NCBI RefSeq assembly: GCF_000314005.1
Contig: NZ_JH980292.1
Location: 4,376,121 to 4,440,120 of the forward strand
DNA: 64,000 bases
DNA from: Spirulina subsalsa PCC 9445
GTDB taxonomy: Bacteria > Cyanobacteriota > Cyanobacteriia > Cyanobacteriales > Spirulinaceae
Reading direction: 5' to 3'
A program made the position numbers and the translations under genes. Of this stretch, positions 19,050-28,133 are shown one piece after another. Within the stretch, counting starts at the first letter, position 1. Every line of letters starts with the position of its first letter. Below the pieces are notes generated by a model. The model ran no database searches, was not told where the DNA came from, and saw only the letters and a list, made by a program, of their open reading frames with translations.

Positions 19050-19682
19050 ATGAATTCCAATATTTCCCTTCCTCCCGACTTGTCTTGTGATTTATCTCTG
19101 GAGAATTTACCCTCCCAGTTGTTCCAGCAAAAGCGGGAACAGATTTTGCGAAATGTGTCGCTTTCTATTCAAAATTCTTTGGAGTTGCGTCTGATTCTCA
19201 AGGATTTAGTGACGGAAATCCATCACTGGTTATTGTGCGATCGCGCTTTGATTTACCGTCTGGACACCGAACAGGGGGGATTCGTGATGTCCGAGTCACA
19301 CACCCCCGACTGTACTTCCCTTTTAGGTTGGAATATTCGTCTTCCCCTCTGGGGGAAGTCTGCCGTCTTAAAACCCGCAGGATTTGAAGCACAAGTGATT
19401 CCTGACTTCACTCGAATTCAACTCGACAGTGATGAACGTCAAATCCTCCAGCTTTTTAACATTAAATCTCAAGTGTTAGTTCCTTTGTTGTTAGGACAAA
19501 ATCCTTGGGGTTTATTAATTCTACATCAGTGTTGTGATGTAAGAATGTGGCAGTCTTGGGAAGTGCAAGGGGTACAAGATTTGGCGGTTTTTTTAAGCAT
19601 TGCTATTCAACAATCTTATCTGTACCATCAATTGCAATGGATTACGCATCATTGTTTACCATCTAATGGGGCTCATGGGTGA
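19050..19682 (+). CDS. GAF-domain protein (cyanobacteriochrome-like fold, no bilin Cys)
   Basis: About 210 residues with one GAF domain of the phytochrome/cyanobacteriochrome type: CDRALIYRLD, then a C-terminal PWGLLILHQC and VFLSIAIQQSYLY. At the place of the bilin-binding Cys-His the sequence reads LDSDERQILQL, so no chromophore attachment is expected. ATG 19050 is preferred, with TGAGGA six bases upstream; a TTG lies at 19038. It sits between the EAL and zinc-ribbon genes and has no output domain, so it may act as a regulatory subunit. Confidence 0.8.
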   Translation: MNSNISLPPDLSCDLSLENLPSQLFQQKREQILRNVSLSIQNSLELRLILKDLVTEIHHWLLCDRALIYRLDTEQGGFVMSESHTPDCTSLLGWNIRLPLWGKSAVLKPAGFEAQVIPDFTRIQLDSDERQILQLFNIKSQVLVPLLLGQNPWGLLILHQCCDVRMWQSWEVQGVQDLAVFLSIAIQQSYLYHQLQWITHHCLPSNGAHG

Positions 19683-19687
19683 TTTTT

Positions 19688-19909
19688 ATGTATTCTTGTC
19701 CTTGCTGCGGCACTCAACTCCTGCGTTTTGCGAGTAAAAATCGAGTCTATTGGTTTTGTCGATCTTGTTATCAGGAAATGCCAATTATTGAAGTCCACCC
19801 CTTAGCCCATTATCCTGCGGGTAAAGTTGGTTATTTGAATTTATCAACTCCCCCCTTAAAAGCCTCGGCAACTCCCCTGAATTTTAATCCGGATTTAAAA
19901 GCGTCTTAA
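19688..19909 (+). CDS. Small zinc-ribbon protein
   Basis: About 73 residues. Two Cys pairs, CPCC near the N-terminus and CRSC about 20 residues on (YWFCRSCYQE), should bind one zinc ion; the C-terminal half is Pro-rich and probably flexible. The start may be ATG 19688 or a GTG at 19679 that overlaps the preceding stop codon. It is the last gene of the kinase/EAL/GAF run and its stop overlaps by 4 bp the stop of the convergent receiver gene. Function unknown. Confidence 0.7.
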   Translation: MYSCPCCGTQLLRFASKNRVYWFCRSCYQEMPIIEVHPLAHYPAGKVGYLNLSTPPLKASATPLNFNPDLKAS

Positions 19910-20604
19910 AGCGAATGATCTTGTTGTCGGTCTAGCAAGTTCAATTGTGCTAGGATTTGGGCGTTTTCTGGGTTGATAATTTTTCGCAGTTCTTCCAGTT
20001 GATTCAACAGCGAAATTTCTCGTTTAAATTCGGTTTGTAAGATCCGAATATATTCTTTTTGTTGAAATTCTTTGGGGGATTGACTGAGCAGTTCTAACAC
20101 TATTTTGATGTTAGACAAGGGACGACGAAGTTCTTGATTAAATCCTTGTATCATCCTTTCTTTGGTTTCTAAAAATTGCTTGATTTTATGCAATTCTTCT
20201 GTTAACATTGCAAGGTTAGCATCAAAATCTAGCTTCTTTTTTAATTTAGCTTCTATGGCATCCATTAACTCATCCATCGTAAAAGGTTTGGTGATGTAGT
20301 CGTCCGCACCTAATGCCATTCCTTTCCGTTGTTCGGAGCGTTCAACTTTGGCGGTCAAAAAAATAAAAGGAATGGTGCGAGTGCTTATGTTATCTTGCAA
20401 TCTTTCCAAGACTTCATAACCATTGATCTGAGGCATCAAGATATCACAAACAATCAAGTCAGGTTGATGGTCTTGAGCGAGTTGAATGCCCACTTGACCA
20501 TTTTCTGCGCTGATCACAGCGAACCCTTTAAGGGTTAGAATTTTGGCGATGTTATTTCGGACGGCTTTTTCGTCTTCAATAACCAGAATGGTTTTCATCG
20601 ACAT
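19906..20604 (-). CDS. Response regulator with degenerate HisKA-like C-terminus
   Basis: A 232-residue protein. Receiver at 1-120 with Asp54 (VCDILMPQ) and Lys in YITKPFTM. Residues about 130-220 form a coiled coil and a helical hairpin resembling HisKA, with FNQELRRPLSNI where kinases have F-S-H-E-L-R-x-P-L: Gln157 replaces the phosphorylated His, and no HATPase follows. It may thus dimerise with or titrate a kinase rather than phosphorylate. It lies 90 bp downstream of the multi-PAS kinase gene on the same strand, a natural partner. Confidence 0.85.
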   Translation of the reverse strand: MSMKTILVIEDEKAVRNNIAKILTLKGFAVISAENGQVGIQLAQDHQPDLIVCDILMPQINGYEVLERLQDNISTRTIPFIFLTAKVERSEQRKGMALGADDYITKPFTMDELMDAIEAKLKKKLDFDANLAMLTEELHKIKQFLETKERMIQGFNQELRRPLSNIKIVLELLSQSPKEFQQKEYIRILQTEFKREISLLNQLEELRKIINPENAQILAQLNLLDRQQDHSL

Positions 20605-20694
20605 TCGGTGTTATCCTACGTTACCTCGTCTCCTCTATGGTAGCCAATTTAATTTTATTCGGCGATAATATCCCGTAGATCGTCAAATTAAGGA

Positions 20695-22593
20695 TTAATC
20701 TTTACGCCAACTTGCGGTATGGGAAGGCAGGGTAACGATAAAGGTTGTACCTTGTCCGACTTGAGATTCTACGGCTATCTCGCCTCCTTGTAAATCGACG
20801 GCTTGTTTAACGATGGCGAGGCCTAAACCTGTGCCGGGGATAGCATTAACATTATTGCCGCGATGGAAGGGAAGGAAAATGTGGGGTAAGTCTTCGGGAG
20901 GGATGCCGATGCCAGAATCACTAATGCGAAAGATGACTTTATGTTCTGAACTGGTGAGGCTGAAGCGGATGGGATGATGGGGACGAGAATATTTGAGGGC
21001 ATTGGATAGCAGATTGGTGAGAATTTGCCGCAAGAGTTTTTCGTCCATTTCAACGTTTAGGGTGGAATGATCTGGGGTTTCAAGGTTAAATTCTGTGCTT
21101 TGGATGCTTTTATAGTTGCGTTCGAGTTCCAAGATGAGACGGGAGCAAAAACTAATCAGTTCAATGGGAACGGGACGACATTGGAGTTTCCCTATTTGCC
21201 CGTGATTGAAGGTTTTCATTTCTTCGAGGAGTAGGGTGAGATGATGAACGGCTTCTTCAATTTGACTGAAGAGTTCGGTTTCTTCTTCATCGTCCCAATC
21301 TCCAGCTTGTAGGAGTTGGGCGGAGGAGAGGATGCTGGTGAGGGGATTGCGGAATTCGTGGGAGGCGATGGAGATGAAGCGGCTTTTGTGTTCGTTGAGT
21401 TCTTTTTCCCGCACGAGGGCGTTGAGAATGGCGGCTTCGGCTTTTTTGCGATCGCTCACATCGTGCATTAAGGCAAAATGATAAACCATTTTTCCCTGAT
21501 CATCTCGGATGGTGTTGATGCGTTGCCAGAGGGGGAAACATCGCCCGGACAAGTCTTGAGCATCAATTTCACCAATCCAATCGTGACCTTGATTGAGTAG
21601 GGGATAGACGGCTTTTTCTAGGTAATCTTGGCTTTTAGGGGTCAACAAATCACGATAGTTAAGGGGGCCTTTTTCGAGGGGGGGATTGCCAAAAAGTTTA
21701 TTGTGGGCGGGATTGGTGTAAATAATATTCCCTTGGGGGTCACTTACGCCAATGGCTTCTTGGGAGTTTTCGACAATCATTTTGAAGAGGTGTAGTTGTT
21801 CTTCGGTGGCGTGGCGATCGCTAATATCCACAATGGAGCCGATACATTCCCATAAATTGGCTTGGGGATCGTGAATCATTTTCATTTCATCTCGTAACCA
21901 ACGGGCTGAACCATCGGGGTGGAGAAAACGGTATTCTAAAATCAAGTGTTGCTGGTGTTCTAGCTGACTGAATGCTTGCAGAACACGCTCCCGATGGGCG
22001 GGATCAATCCGTTGCTTCCACAATTCCGTGGAGGCTAAAAAGTCTTGGGAGGAATAGCCTAAGATGTCCTGACAATTATCACTGATAAAGGTGAGAATGT
22101 GGGTGTTGGGATGACGAGTATAAATCACTACGGGACTGGATGACAGGAGGTGCTGGAGACGATTTTGAGCCGCTTGTAAGGCTTCTTGCGATCGCTTGGA
22201 ATCGGTAATATCTTGTCCCACGGCTTGGACAATAATTAACTCGCCTTGCTTGTCAAAAATTCCTCGATTCCGCCAACTTTGATGACGAATTTCACCATGA
22301 TTGAGGATGACCCGCACTTCACAGGTAAAGACGGGATTCTCTGGGGTTAACAGTTCATACTGTTGATTGAGAATTTGTAGGTCGTCGTGGGGAATGTTGG
22401 GAATCCAACAGCGCCCGATTAATTCTGAACGGGATTTCTGGAAATACTTACAGTAGGCATCGTTGACAAATAGAATTGTCCCATCGACTTCATAGCGACA
22501 GATTAAGTCAACGTGATCCCGGATAATGGCATAAAAGTTATCATCACTATTTTTCATGGTGGGTGTTGGGGAAGTATTCCCAGAGTTATTCAT
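20695..22593 (-). CDS. Multi-PAS sensor histidine kinase
   Basis: A 632-residue soluble kinase with three PAS/PAC units: about 15-135, about 140-260 (including a WLRDEMKMIHD segment) and about 265-385. The transmitter has ASHEFRNPLTSI (phospho-His), NLLSNALKYS, DSGIGIPPED and GTGLGLAIV, all intact. An IS4-type element is inserted 2 bp upstream of its start codon, so the native promoter and leader are displaced by about 1.18 kb. Expression now depends on a promoter in or beyond the element, or on an internal start such as Met13. The degenerate-HisKA receiver gene lies just downstream. Confidence 0.92.
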   Translation of the reverse strand: MNNSGNTSPTPTMKNSDDNFYAIIRDHVDLICRYEVDGTILFVNDAYCKYFQKSRSELIGRCWIPNIPHDDLQILNQQYELLTPENPVFTCEVRVILNHGEIRHQSWRNRGIFDKQGELIIVQAVGQDITDSKRSQEALQAAQNRLQHLLSSSPVVIYTRHPNTHILTFISDNCQDILGYSSQDFLASTELWKQRIDPAHRERVLQAFSQLEHQQHLILEYRFLHPDGSARWLRDEMKMIHDPQANLWECIGSIVDISDRHATEEQLHLFKMIVENSQEAIGVSDPQGNIIYTNPAHNKLFGNPPLEKGPLNYRDLLTPKSQDYLEKAVYPLLNQGHDWIGEIDAQDLSGRCFPLWQRINTIRDDQGKMVYHFALMHDVSDRKKAEAAILNALVREKELNEHKSRFISIASHEFRNPLTSILSSAQLLQAGDWDDEEETELFSQIEEAVHHLTLLLEEMKTFNHGQIGKLQCRPVPIELISFCSRLILELERNYKSIQSTEFNLETPDHSTLNVEMDEKLLRQILTNLLSNALKYSRPHHPIRFSLTSSEHKVIFRISDSGIGIPPEDLPHIFLPFHRGNNVNAIPGTGLGLAIVKQAVDLQGGEIAVESQVGQGTTFIVTLPSHTASWRKD

Positions 22594-22608
22594 TGTCAGA
22601 AGTGTTGA

Positions 22609-23706
22609 ATGTTAGTAAAAAACTTGACAAAAAGCCCCTATTGTTTTAAAATAGGGGCTTACTTTTTTAAAAAAACTAATCCCTTGATTCTATCCAACTT
22701 TCCTCAAATTGTCAAACAATGCCTCGGTCATTTGCCTCAAGATGACTATCCCGTCTTAAATACTTTTAAATTCGTTTCCATTTGGCTTGAATTTGTTCTT
22801 GACCAGAGTCAAACCAGTATGAGAAGTCTCTTCAAGAGGCTTAATATTATGGGGGAGTCTGTTGATATTTCCACCTTTTCTAAAGCCAGTAAGTATCGCG
22901 ATCCTCAAATTTTTTATCAATTGTGGGTTCATCTAACACAACAGTTTCTTAAACAGAATAAGATTCCATCCAATCAGCTACAACTTTTTCCCTTAGATTC
23001 AACCATTGTCACTCTCACCAGTAAGTTACTCTGGCATCAAGAAGTTCACCAAGTCAAGCTTTTTGCGGGTCTAAATCTCTTCACCGGAATTCCAGGCGGA
23101 CTCTTCCTTCATTTTGGTCAAGGTCATGACTATAAATATGGCGATACAACCCTAGAATCAATTCCAGCTAATGGCGTTGGAATAATGGATAGAGGCTTTT
23201 TTAGCCTAATTCAAATTGCCCTGTTACAAAAGTTGAAGGATCGCTACTTCGTTCTGAGAATTAGGAACAATGTTCACTTAACTTTCCTAGATAATGGCAA
23301 TTGTTTACTAGGCCAAGGTCGCGAACAAATTGAAGCTAGAGTCGTAAGTTTTAGCGACTTAGAGAAAAAGACTGAGTTTCGATTAGTAACGAACTTACCC
23401 GAGACGGGAGAAGGAGGAGTTAGCTCAGAAGAAATTGCCGAGTTTTATCGTTTGCGTTGGTCAATTGAGTTGCTTTGGAAATTTTTAAAGATGCACCTCA
23501 AATTAGATCGCCTCATCCCTAAAAATATCAACGGAATTGAAATCCAGATTTATAGTTGTCTGATTGCCTATTTACTTCTAAATATGCTCAAGATACCGAC
23601 AGAGTTCGGTAAATCTTTATTGGATAAATTGCGATATTTACAGGCGTTTATGTGTCAAAAAATTAGCTATGTACACTGGTTTAGAGAGCTAGTGCCACCT
23701 GGTTAA
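22609..23706 (+). CDS. IS4-family DDE transposase
   Basis: A 365-residue transposase. Catalytic residues: first Asp in FPLDSTIV, second in GIMDRGFF, and the YREK signature with the catalytic Glu in FYRLRWSIELLWKFLK. The open frame starts at an ATG inside the left inverted repeat, and its first 20 codons cover a terminator-like hairpin. The true start may therefore be downstream, for example a TTG near 22684. The rest is full length with no frameshift, so the element is probably active. Confidence 0.92.
   Translation: MLVKNLTKSPYCFKIGAYFFKKTNPLILSNFPQIVKQCLGHLPQDDYPVLNTFKFVSIWLEFVLDQSQTSMRSLFKRLNIMGESVDISTFSKASKYRDPQIFYQLWVHLTQQFLKQNKIPSNQLQLFPLDSTIVTLTSKLLWHQEVHQVKLFAGLNLFTGIPGGLFLHFGQGHDYKYGDTTLESIPANGVGIMDRGFFSLIQIALLQKLKDRYFVLRIRNNVHLTFLDNGNCLLGQGREQIEARVVSFSDLEKKTEFRLVTNLPETGEGGVSSEEIAEFYRLRWSIELLWKFLKMHLKLDRLIPKNINGIEIQIYSCLIAYLLLNMLKIPTEFGKSLLDKLRYLQAFMCQKISYVHWFRELVPPG
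22632..22668 (+). terminator. Hairpin just inside the left end of the IS
   Basis: AAGCCCCTAT (22632-22641) pairs with ATAGGGGCTT (22651-22660), and ACTTTTTT follows. Insertion sequences often carry such a structure to stop transcription from outside reaching the transposase gene. It would block readthrough entering from the left. Confidence 0.75.
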
Positions 23707-23782
23707 ATTTACCCCTTAACAGGGTTAGTGTGTCCATTTGTACTTAGTTCATAAGTACCGATTCAACACTTCTGATTCATTG

Positions 23783-24139
23783 TGTATAGTTTTTATAAAT
23801 TGTAGCGATGTATACTGTTTGTTGGTAAAAAACAGATTTGTAGATCCTCAAATGTCAAGATACCAAAAGCGGATCTTTCTTGTTTATTTTTCCCAGTTTT
23901 CTCGATTGGATTAACGGCTTGATGTATCTTTACAAAGACTAGAGTAAGGGATTAAATTTTGGGTTACAAAGCTTTGAAAAGTTGGGGGGAGTAGATGGGC
24001 AGAATCTAAGGGCGAAGAGAGTAAACAGGGGAACTGAAGGAACTTAAGATTAATCCCCCTAGGATTAGCCCAAAAACAGCCTTTTCTTTGTACAATGAAA
24101 ACTTTAAACTAAGTTTAAGAAGATGGTCAAGTCATAACA
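23783..24139. other. Intergenic region between the IS and the ROK kinase gene
   Basis: Contains the original upstream region of the multi-PAS kinase (minus strand) and the leader of the ROK gene (plus strand). AT-rich, without coding potential. No promoter boxes were assigned with confidence. Confidence 0.4.
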
Positions 24140-25045
24140 ATGGAATCACAACAAAATCCGGAAGTAATTGGTATTGACTTAGGAGGTACCGCGATTAAAT
24201 TGGGGCGGTTTTTAGCCGATGGGACTTGTCTGGAGTTCCGCAGGATTCCCACTCCGCAACCGTCAGAACCGAATCGGGTGATTGAGGCGATCGCGCAAAC
24301 GGTGCAGGAGTTGAATCAAGGTCACGCGATCGCCCTTGGGGTGGGGGTTCCCGGGCCGGCTGATGTGGCGGGAAAAGTGGCTTTAGTCGCGATTAATCTC
24401 GCCGAGTGGCAGAATGTTCCTCTAGCCCAAGAATTAGAAGCTAAAACGGGACTCCCGACGGTTATTGCCAACGATGCCAACTGTGCGGGATTAGGGGAAG
24501 CTTGGATTGGGGCGGCGGCTAACTTTCGCCATTCTATCCTGCTGACCTTGGGAACGGGGGTGGGGGGTGCGATTATCTTGGAGGGTCAGTTATTCACAGG
24601 CTATGATGGAGCGGCCGGGGAGTTGGGGTTAATGACGATTAATCCCGAGGGGCCGCCTTGTAATAGTGGGAATCGTGGTTCTTTGGAGCAACATTTATCA
24701 ATTGGGGCGATTCGACGAGCAACGGGGCAGGAGCCGATTGAGTTGGGGGAGTTAGCGAAAAAGGGCGATCGCAAGGCCTTAGAATTTTGGCAGGATTACG
24801 GACGGCTTTTAGGCATTGGTTTAAGCAATTTACTCTACATTCTCACCCCCGAGGTGGCTGTTATTGGGGGGGGAGTCAGCGCTAGTGCAGAGTTCTTTTT
24901 TCCCTCAGCCCTAGCGGAAATTGAACAGCGAGTCCTAGCCACCTCTCGCACCCGTTTTCATCTCCTTGTGGCCGCTTTAGGTAATAATGCCGGAGCCATT
25001 GGCGCAGCCCGTTTAGCTTGGCAACAGTTGGGGAGTCGGGAATAG
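24140..25045 (+). CDS. ROK-family sugar kinase (probable glucokinase)
   Basis: A 301-residue actin-fold kinase. ATP-binding GIDLGGTAIKLG at the N-terminus, sugar-binding ANDANCAGLGEAW, a GTGVGGAII segment and ELGLMTI. ROK enzymes usually carry a CxCGxxGCxE zinc motif; here the site reads EGPPCNSGNRGSLEQ, keeping a single Cys, so zinc binding is probably reduced or absent as in some cyanobacterial members. The likely reaction is phosphorylation of glucose. Single gene; a low-complexity repeat tract follows the stop. Confidence 0.88.
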   Translation: MESQQNPEVIGIDLGGTAIKLGRFLADGTCLEFRRIPTPQPSEPNRVIEAIAQTVQELNQGHAIALGVGVPGPADVAGKVALVAINLAEWQNVPLAQELEAKTGLPTVIANDANCAGLGEAWIGAAANFRHSILLTLGTGVGGAIILEGQLFTGYDGAAGELGLMTINPEGPPCNSGNRGSLEQHLSIGAIRRATGQEPIELGELAKKGDRKALEFWQDYGRLLGIGLSNLLYILTPEVAVIGGGVSASAEFFFPSALAEIEQRVLATSRTRFHLLVAALGNNAGAIGAARLAWQQLGSRE

Positions 25046-25118
25046 GGAGCGGGGGAGCGGGGAATAGGGAACAGGGGGGGAGAGTTCCCGGACTACCGAT
25101 TCCCGATTCCCTAAGCCC
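25046..25118. repeat. Low-complexity GGGGAACAGG-type tract
   Basis: Short units of the GGGGAGCGGGGAATAGGGAAC and CCGATTCCCGATTCCC kind separate the convergent ROK and GGDEF genes. They are the same type as in the element at 14055-14287 and the tract at 60318-60526. Confidence 0.65.
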
Positions 25119-25128
25119 ACCCTCCCAC

Positions 25129-28104
25129 TCATTGCAACACCGACACCCGATCCCGTCCTTCAGCTTTAGCGCGACTTAAAGCCATTTCTACCCCTTCCAA
25201 CAAGGTCTTCCAAGTCATGCCATTTTCCGGCAGTTTAGCCACCCCAAGGGAGACAGTAATGCTATCTAAAAACTGTTGCTGATGTTCAAATTTTAAGCCC
25301 TTAATCCCTTCCCGTAACACTTGGGCCCGATGGTGGAGTTCATCAAGGGATTGATCCGGAATCAACACAATGATCTCCTCTCCCCCGTAACGAGCCGCTA
25401 AGTCCGCTTGGTGGAGACTGCGCCGGATAAAACTCCCGAGGCCTTTGAGGACTAAATCCCCGGCCTCATGGCCAAAAGTATTGTTAAAGTTGCGGAAGTG
25501 GTCGATATCGAGCAGGATTAAGCCCAGAGAGCGTTTTTGGCGGACGGCGGTATAAACTTCCCGTTCGAGGGACTCTTCTAAATAACGACGGTTAAATAGC
25601 CCGGTGAGGGGATCGTGAATGGTATCCAGTTTTAAGTTAACCCGCAGCTTGACATTAGCCAAAGAGAGGGCTAATTGTTCAGCGACAGTGTGGGCAAATT
25701 GCTGCTTTGCCTCATTGAGAATCTCTTGATGGGGAGACGTGAGGTATAACAGGCCGAGGGTGTCCCCTTGGGCTACCAGGGGGATACTGAGGGAGAATCC
25801 GGGGGGGGGATCTCGGCGAATATGTTTGCTCATCAGACGGGGATGGGAAGCGTCGGACCAGTGGGTGCGGCCTCGTCTGAGCGCCCAACTGTCATCGGGA
25901 GAAAAGATGGTTTCGCTGTTGAAATGTTCTCCCCAAGTGGCGATCGCCTCGACCAAATTTCCGGCTTCATTGAGGGCGAAAACCCCCCCAGAACAGTCAG
26001 GGAAGAGGGGGGCGATTAATTCGGCAATGGCATCATAGGCATCATTGAGGGTGGCGCTGGCCTGTAAAAAGTCGTTGAGTTCGGCGAGTTTTTCCATTTC
26101 TTGGCGGTGGGAATCCAATTCCAACACCGAATGACTCAACTGTTCTTTCGCTCGCCGCAGTTCTTCGGTTTGTCGCCGTCGTTCGGTGATATCTTCCACC
26201 ATATAGGAGAACCGTTGTTGACCGTCAATGGAGGAAACCGTGGCCGATAACCAACGAATATCGACGCTGTGATCATCGAGATCGGTTTCATAAGCATATT
26301 CAAATTGAACAGGTTTCCCCAGACGCGCACTTTCTTGACAGTGATCGATCCAATAGCGGCGGATCTCTTCCGGCACGCCCATTTCACTGGCCAGTAGGCT
26401 GGTTTGGGTGAGGGGGGAGAGGCGGAAAAACTCCGTCGTCACGGCATTATCGGAAATGTGGCGAATGTCATTGTCCAGCAATTCAATAATCCCCATCATC
26501 ATGGAGGTGCTGTTATAAAAGCTCTTGAGGGTGGATTCACTCGCTTGTAGGGCGGTCTGAATGGTCATGCGATCGCTAATATCTTCCACCAAACCCAAGA
26601 AATACATCACCTCGCCCATCACATCCCGCACCACAGACCCAGTAATCATCACCCACACTTCTGAGCCATCTTTGCAAATATACCGTTGCTCTAGTACCAG
26701 TTCCCCCTGTTCTCCATCCACCAATCGGCGGTACTGATGCACTAAATTACCTAAATCTTCAGGGTGGCTGAGTTCTTGTAAAGTATAGTCTCTTAACTCC
26801 ATTTCCCCATACTGAATCAGGCGGGAGAATTTGGGGTTCACCTTCAGGAATTCCCCACTGCGGTTACACTGAATCACGCCGATTTCCGACTGTTGGAATA
26901 GGGATCTAAAGCGTTTCTCACTGTCTTGGAGGGATTCCTCAGCGTTGTTCCGTTCGGCGATTTCGTGTAACAGTTCCTCATTGAGGTTCATTAACTGGGT
27001 AGTGCGTTCTTCCACCCGCAATTCCAGTTCCTCGTTGAGTTTTTTCAGGGCTTCTTCAGCTTGTTTCCGTTCCGTCACATCCCGCACAATCAATAAAAAC
27101 CGCTTGATTTTCCCTTCCAGTAAGCGAGAAACCGCCAATTCTAGGGGGAAAATACTCCCATCCTGTCGTTGTCCCAAAAATTCCCGTTTTGTGGTGGCAA
27201 GGGGATGATGGCTAATCTTTTCTAAACTATTGGGATTCTGGGCGGCCGTATTGACAGGTTGAATGGCCGTAGTTTCGCCAAAGAGGGTACTTTCGACCTC
27301 GCCCTCTCCTTCCCCAAAGGCCAGCATGAGGGTTTGAATATGTTGCCCCAACACCTGAGAGGCTTTGTAGCCAAAAATCTGCTCGGCCGCTCGGTTAAAG
27401 GACTCAATCACCGCCTTTTCACTCAACAAAATCATACCATCAGCGGCCTGTTCAATCATGGCGCGGTTTTTGGCTTCGCTGCGTTCTAAAGCCTGTTTTG
27501 CCCGTCCACTCACTTGGCTATAAATCAAGGAGCCAATAGCATCTAATACAATCAGGGCTACCGCGACAATTACCCCTACCTTTAAGTAGGGGGATTGGAA
27601 AGCGGCTAAATCGACTTGAATCACTATGCCCCAGTTGAGGGTGTCGATGGGTTCATAGGCCGCAATCACCTCAATTCCCTCGTAATCGGGGCCAATTTCC
27701 GCCCCAGACTCTCCCGTAAGGGCGTTACGCATGGCGCTCGCCCGACTTTGATCGGTCCACTGTACAGGATCGGGAGTAGTGACTTGGTTGTTGCGCTGAC
27801 TAAGTAGGAACTCAATGCGATCGCCTTGTCGCGTCCCAATCACAAGTTCTCCCGTCCGGTCGGGGAGTTGGGTTTGTTGCAGGCTATTCTGTACGGTTGC
27901 CAACAACTCGGTGGGATTCTCTTCCCCTTGAGATAATGAAGTAATCCACTGGCGTTGTTGTTTCGCCATTTGGGCCAACTGTTCTTGCTGCTGCTGTAGG
28001 GCGGTTCGATACAACAGATAGATGCCTCCAGATGCCACAATGAGAGACAAGGAAAGGGTCGTCATATTGAGAATCAATAGTCCAAGCCGTTGGCGGTTCT
28101 TCAT
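25129..28104 (-). CDS. Membrane diguanylate cyclase with Cache, PAS, GAF and GGDEF domains
   Basis: A 991-residue sensor. TM helix about 10-32, a periplasmic Cache-like region (about 35-168, containing GELVIGTRQGDRIEF), TM helix about 170-193; then PAS domains at about 210-350, 395-515 and 525-645, a GAF-like segment at about 675-815 and a GGDEF domain at about 825-991. The active motif is RYGGEEI, so c-di-GMP synthesis is predicted; the inhibitory RxxD site is absent (HQAD). It is the last gene of a run with CheY, CheC and another GGDEF protein, starting 29 bp after that protein's stop. Its periplasmic domain should sense a small molecule. Confidence 0.92.
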   Translation of the reverse strand: MKNRQRLGLLILNMTTLSLSLIVASGGIYLLYRTALQQQQEQLAQMAKQQRQWITSLSQGEENPTELLATVQNSLQQTQLPDRTGELVIGTRQGDRIEFLLSQRNNQVTTPDPVQWTDQSRASAMRNALTGESGAEIGPDYEGIEVIAAYEPIDTLNWGIVIQVDLAAFQSPYLKVGVIVAVALIVLDAIGSLIYSQVSGRAKQALERSEAKNRAMIEQAADGMILLSEKAVIESFNRAAEQIFGYKASQVLGQHIQTLMLAFGEGEGEVESTLFGETTAIQPVNTAAQNPNSLEKISHHPLATTKREFLGQRQDGSIFPLELAVSRLLEGKIKRFLLIVRDVTERKQAEEALKKLNEELELRVEERTTQLMNLNEELLHEIAERNNAEESLQDSEKRFRSLFQQSEIGVIQCNRSGEFLKVNPKFSRLIQYGEMELRDYTLQELSHPEDLGNLVHQYRRLVDGEQGELVLEQRYICKDGSEVWVMITGSVVRDVMGEVMYFLGLVEDISDRMTIQTALQASESTLKSFYNSTSMMMGIIELLDNDIRHISDNAVTTEFFRLSPLTQTSLLASEMGVPEEIRRYWIDHCQESARLGKPVQFEYAYETDLDDHSVDIRWLSATVSSIDGQQRFSYMVEDITERRRQTEELRRAKEQLSHSVLELDSHRQEMEKLAELNDFLQASATLNDAYDAIAELIAPLFPDCSGGVFALNEAGNLVEAIATWGEHFNSETIFSPDDSWALRRGRTHWSDASHPRLMSKHIRRDPPPGFSLSIPLVAQGDTLGLLYLTSPHQEILNEAKQQFAHTVAEQLALSLANVKLRVNLKLDTIHDPLTGLFNRRYLEESLEREVYTAVRQKRSLGLILLDIDHFRNFNNTFGHEAGDLVLKGLGSFIRRSLHQADLAARYGGEEIIVLIPDQSLDELHHRAQVLREGIKGLKFEHQQQFLDSITVSLGVAKLPENGMTWKTLLEGVEMALSRAKAEGRDRVSVLQ

Positions 28105-28133
28105 CGATTTTTTGTAGACGTTCAGATTAAATT

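Larger units (their letters stand above)
22589..23782 (+). mobile_element. IS4-family insertion sequence with 7-bp target duplication
   Basis: Inverted ends TCAGAAGTGTTGAAT (22596-22610) and ATTCAACACTTCTGA (23761-23775) bound a 1180-bp element that encodes one transposase. The same 7 bp, TTCATTG, flank it at 22589-22595 and 23776-23782, a clean target-site duplication. The left copy contains the CAT that is the start codon of the minus-strand kinase. Perfect 15-bp ends and an uninterrupted transposase suggest a recent insertion. Confidence 0.93.
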
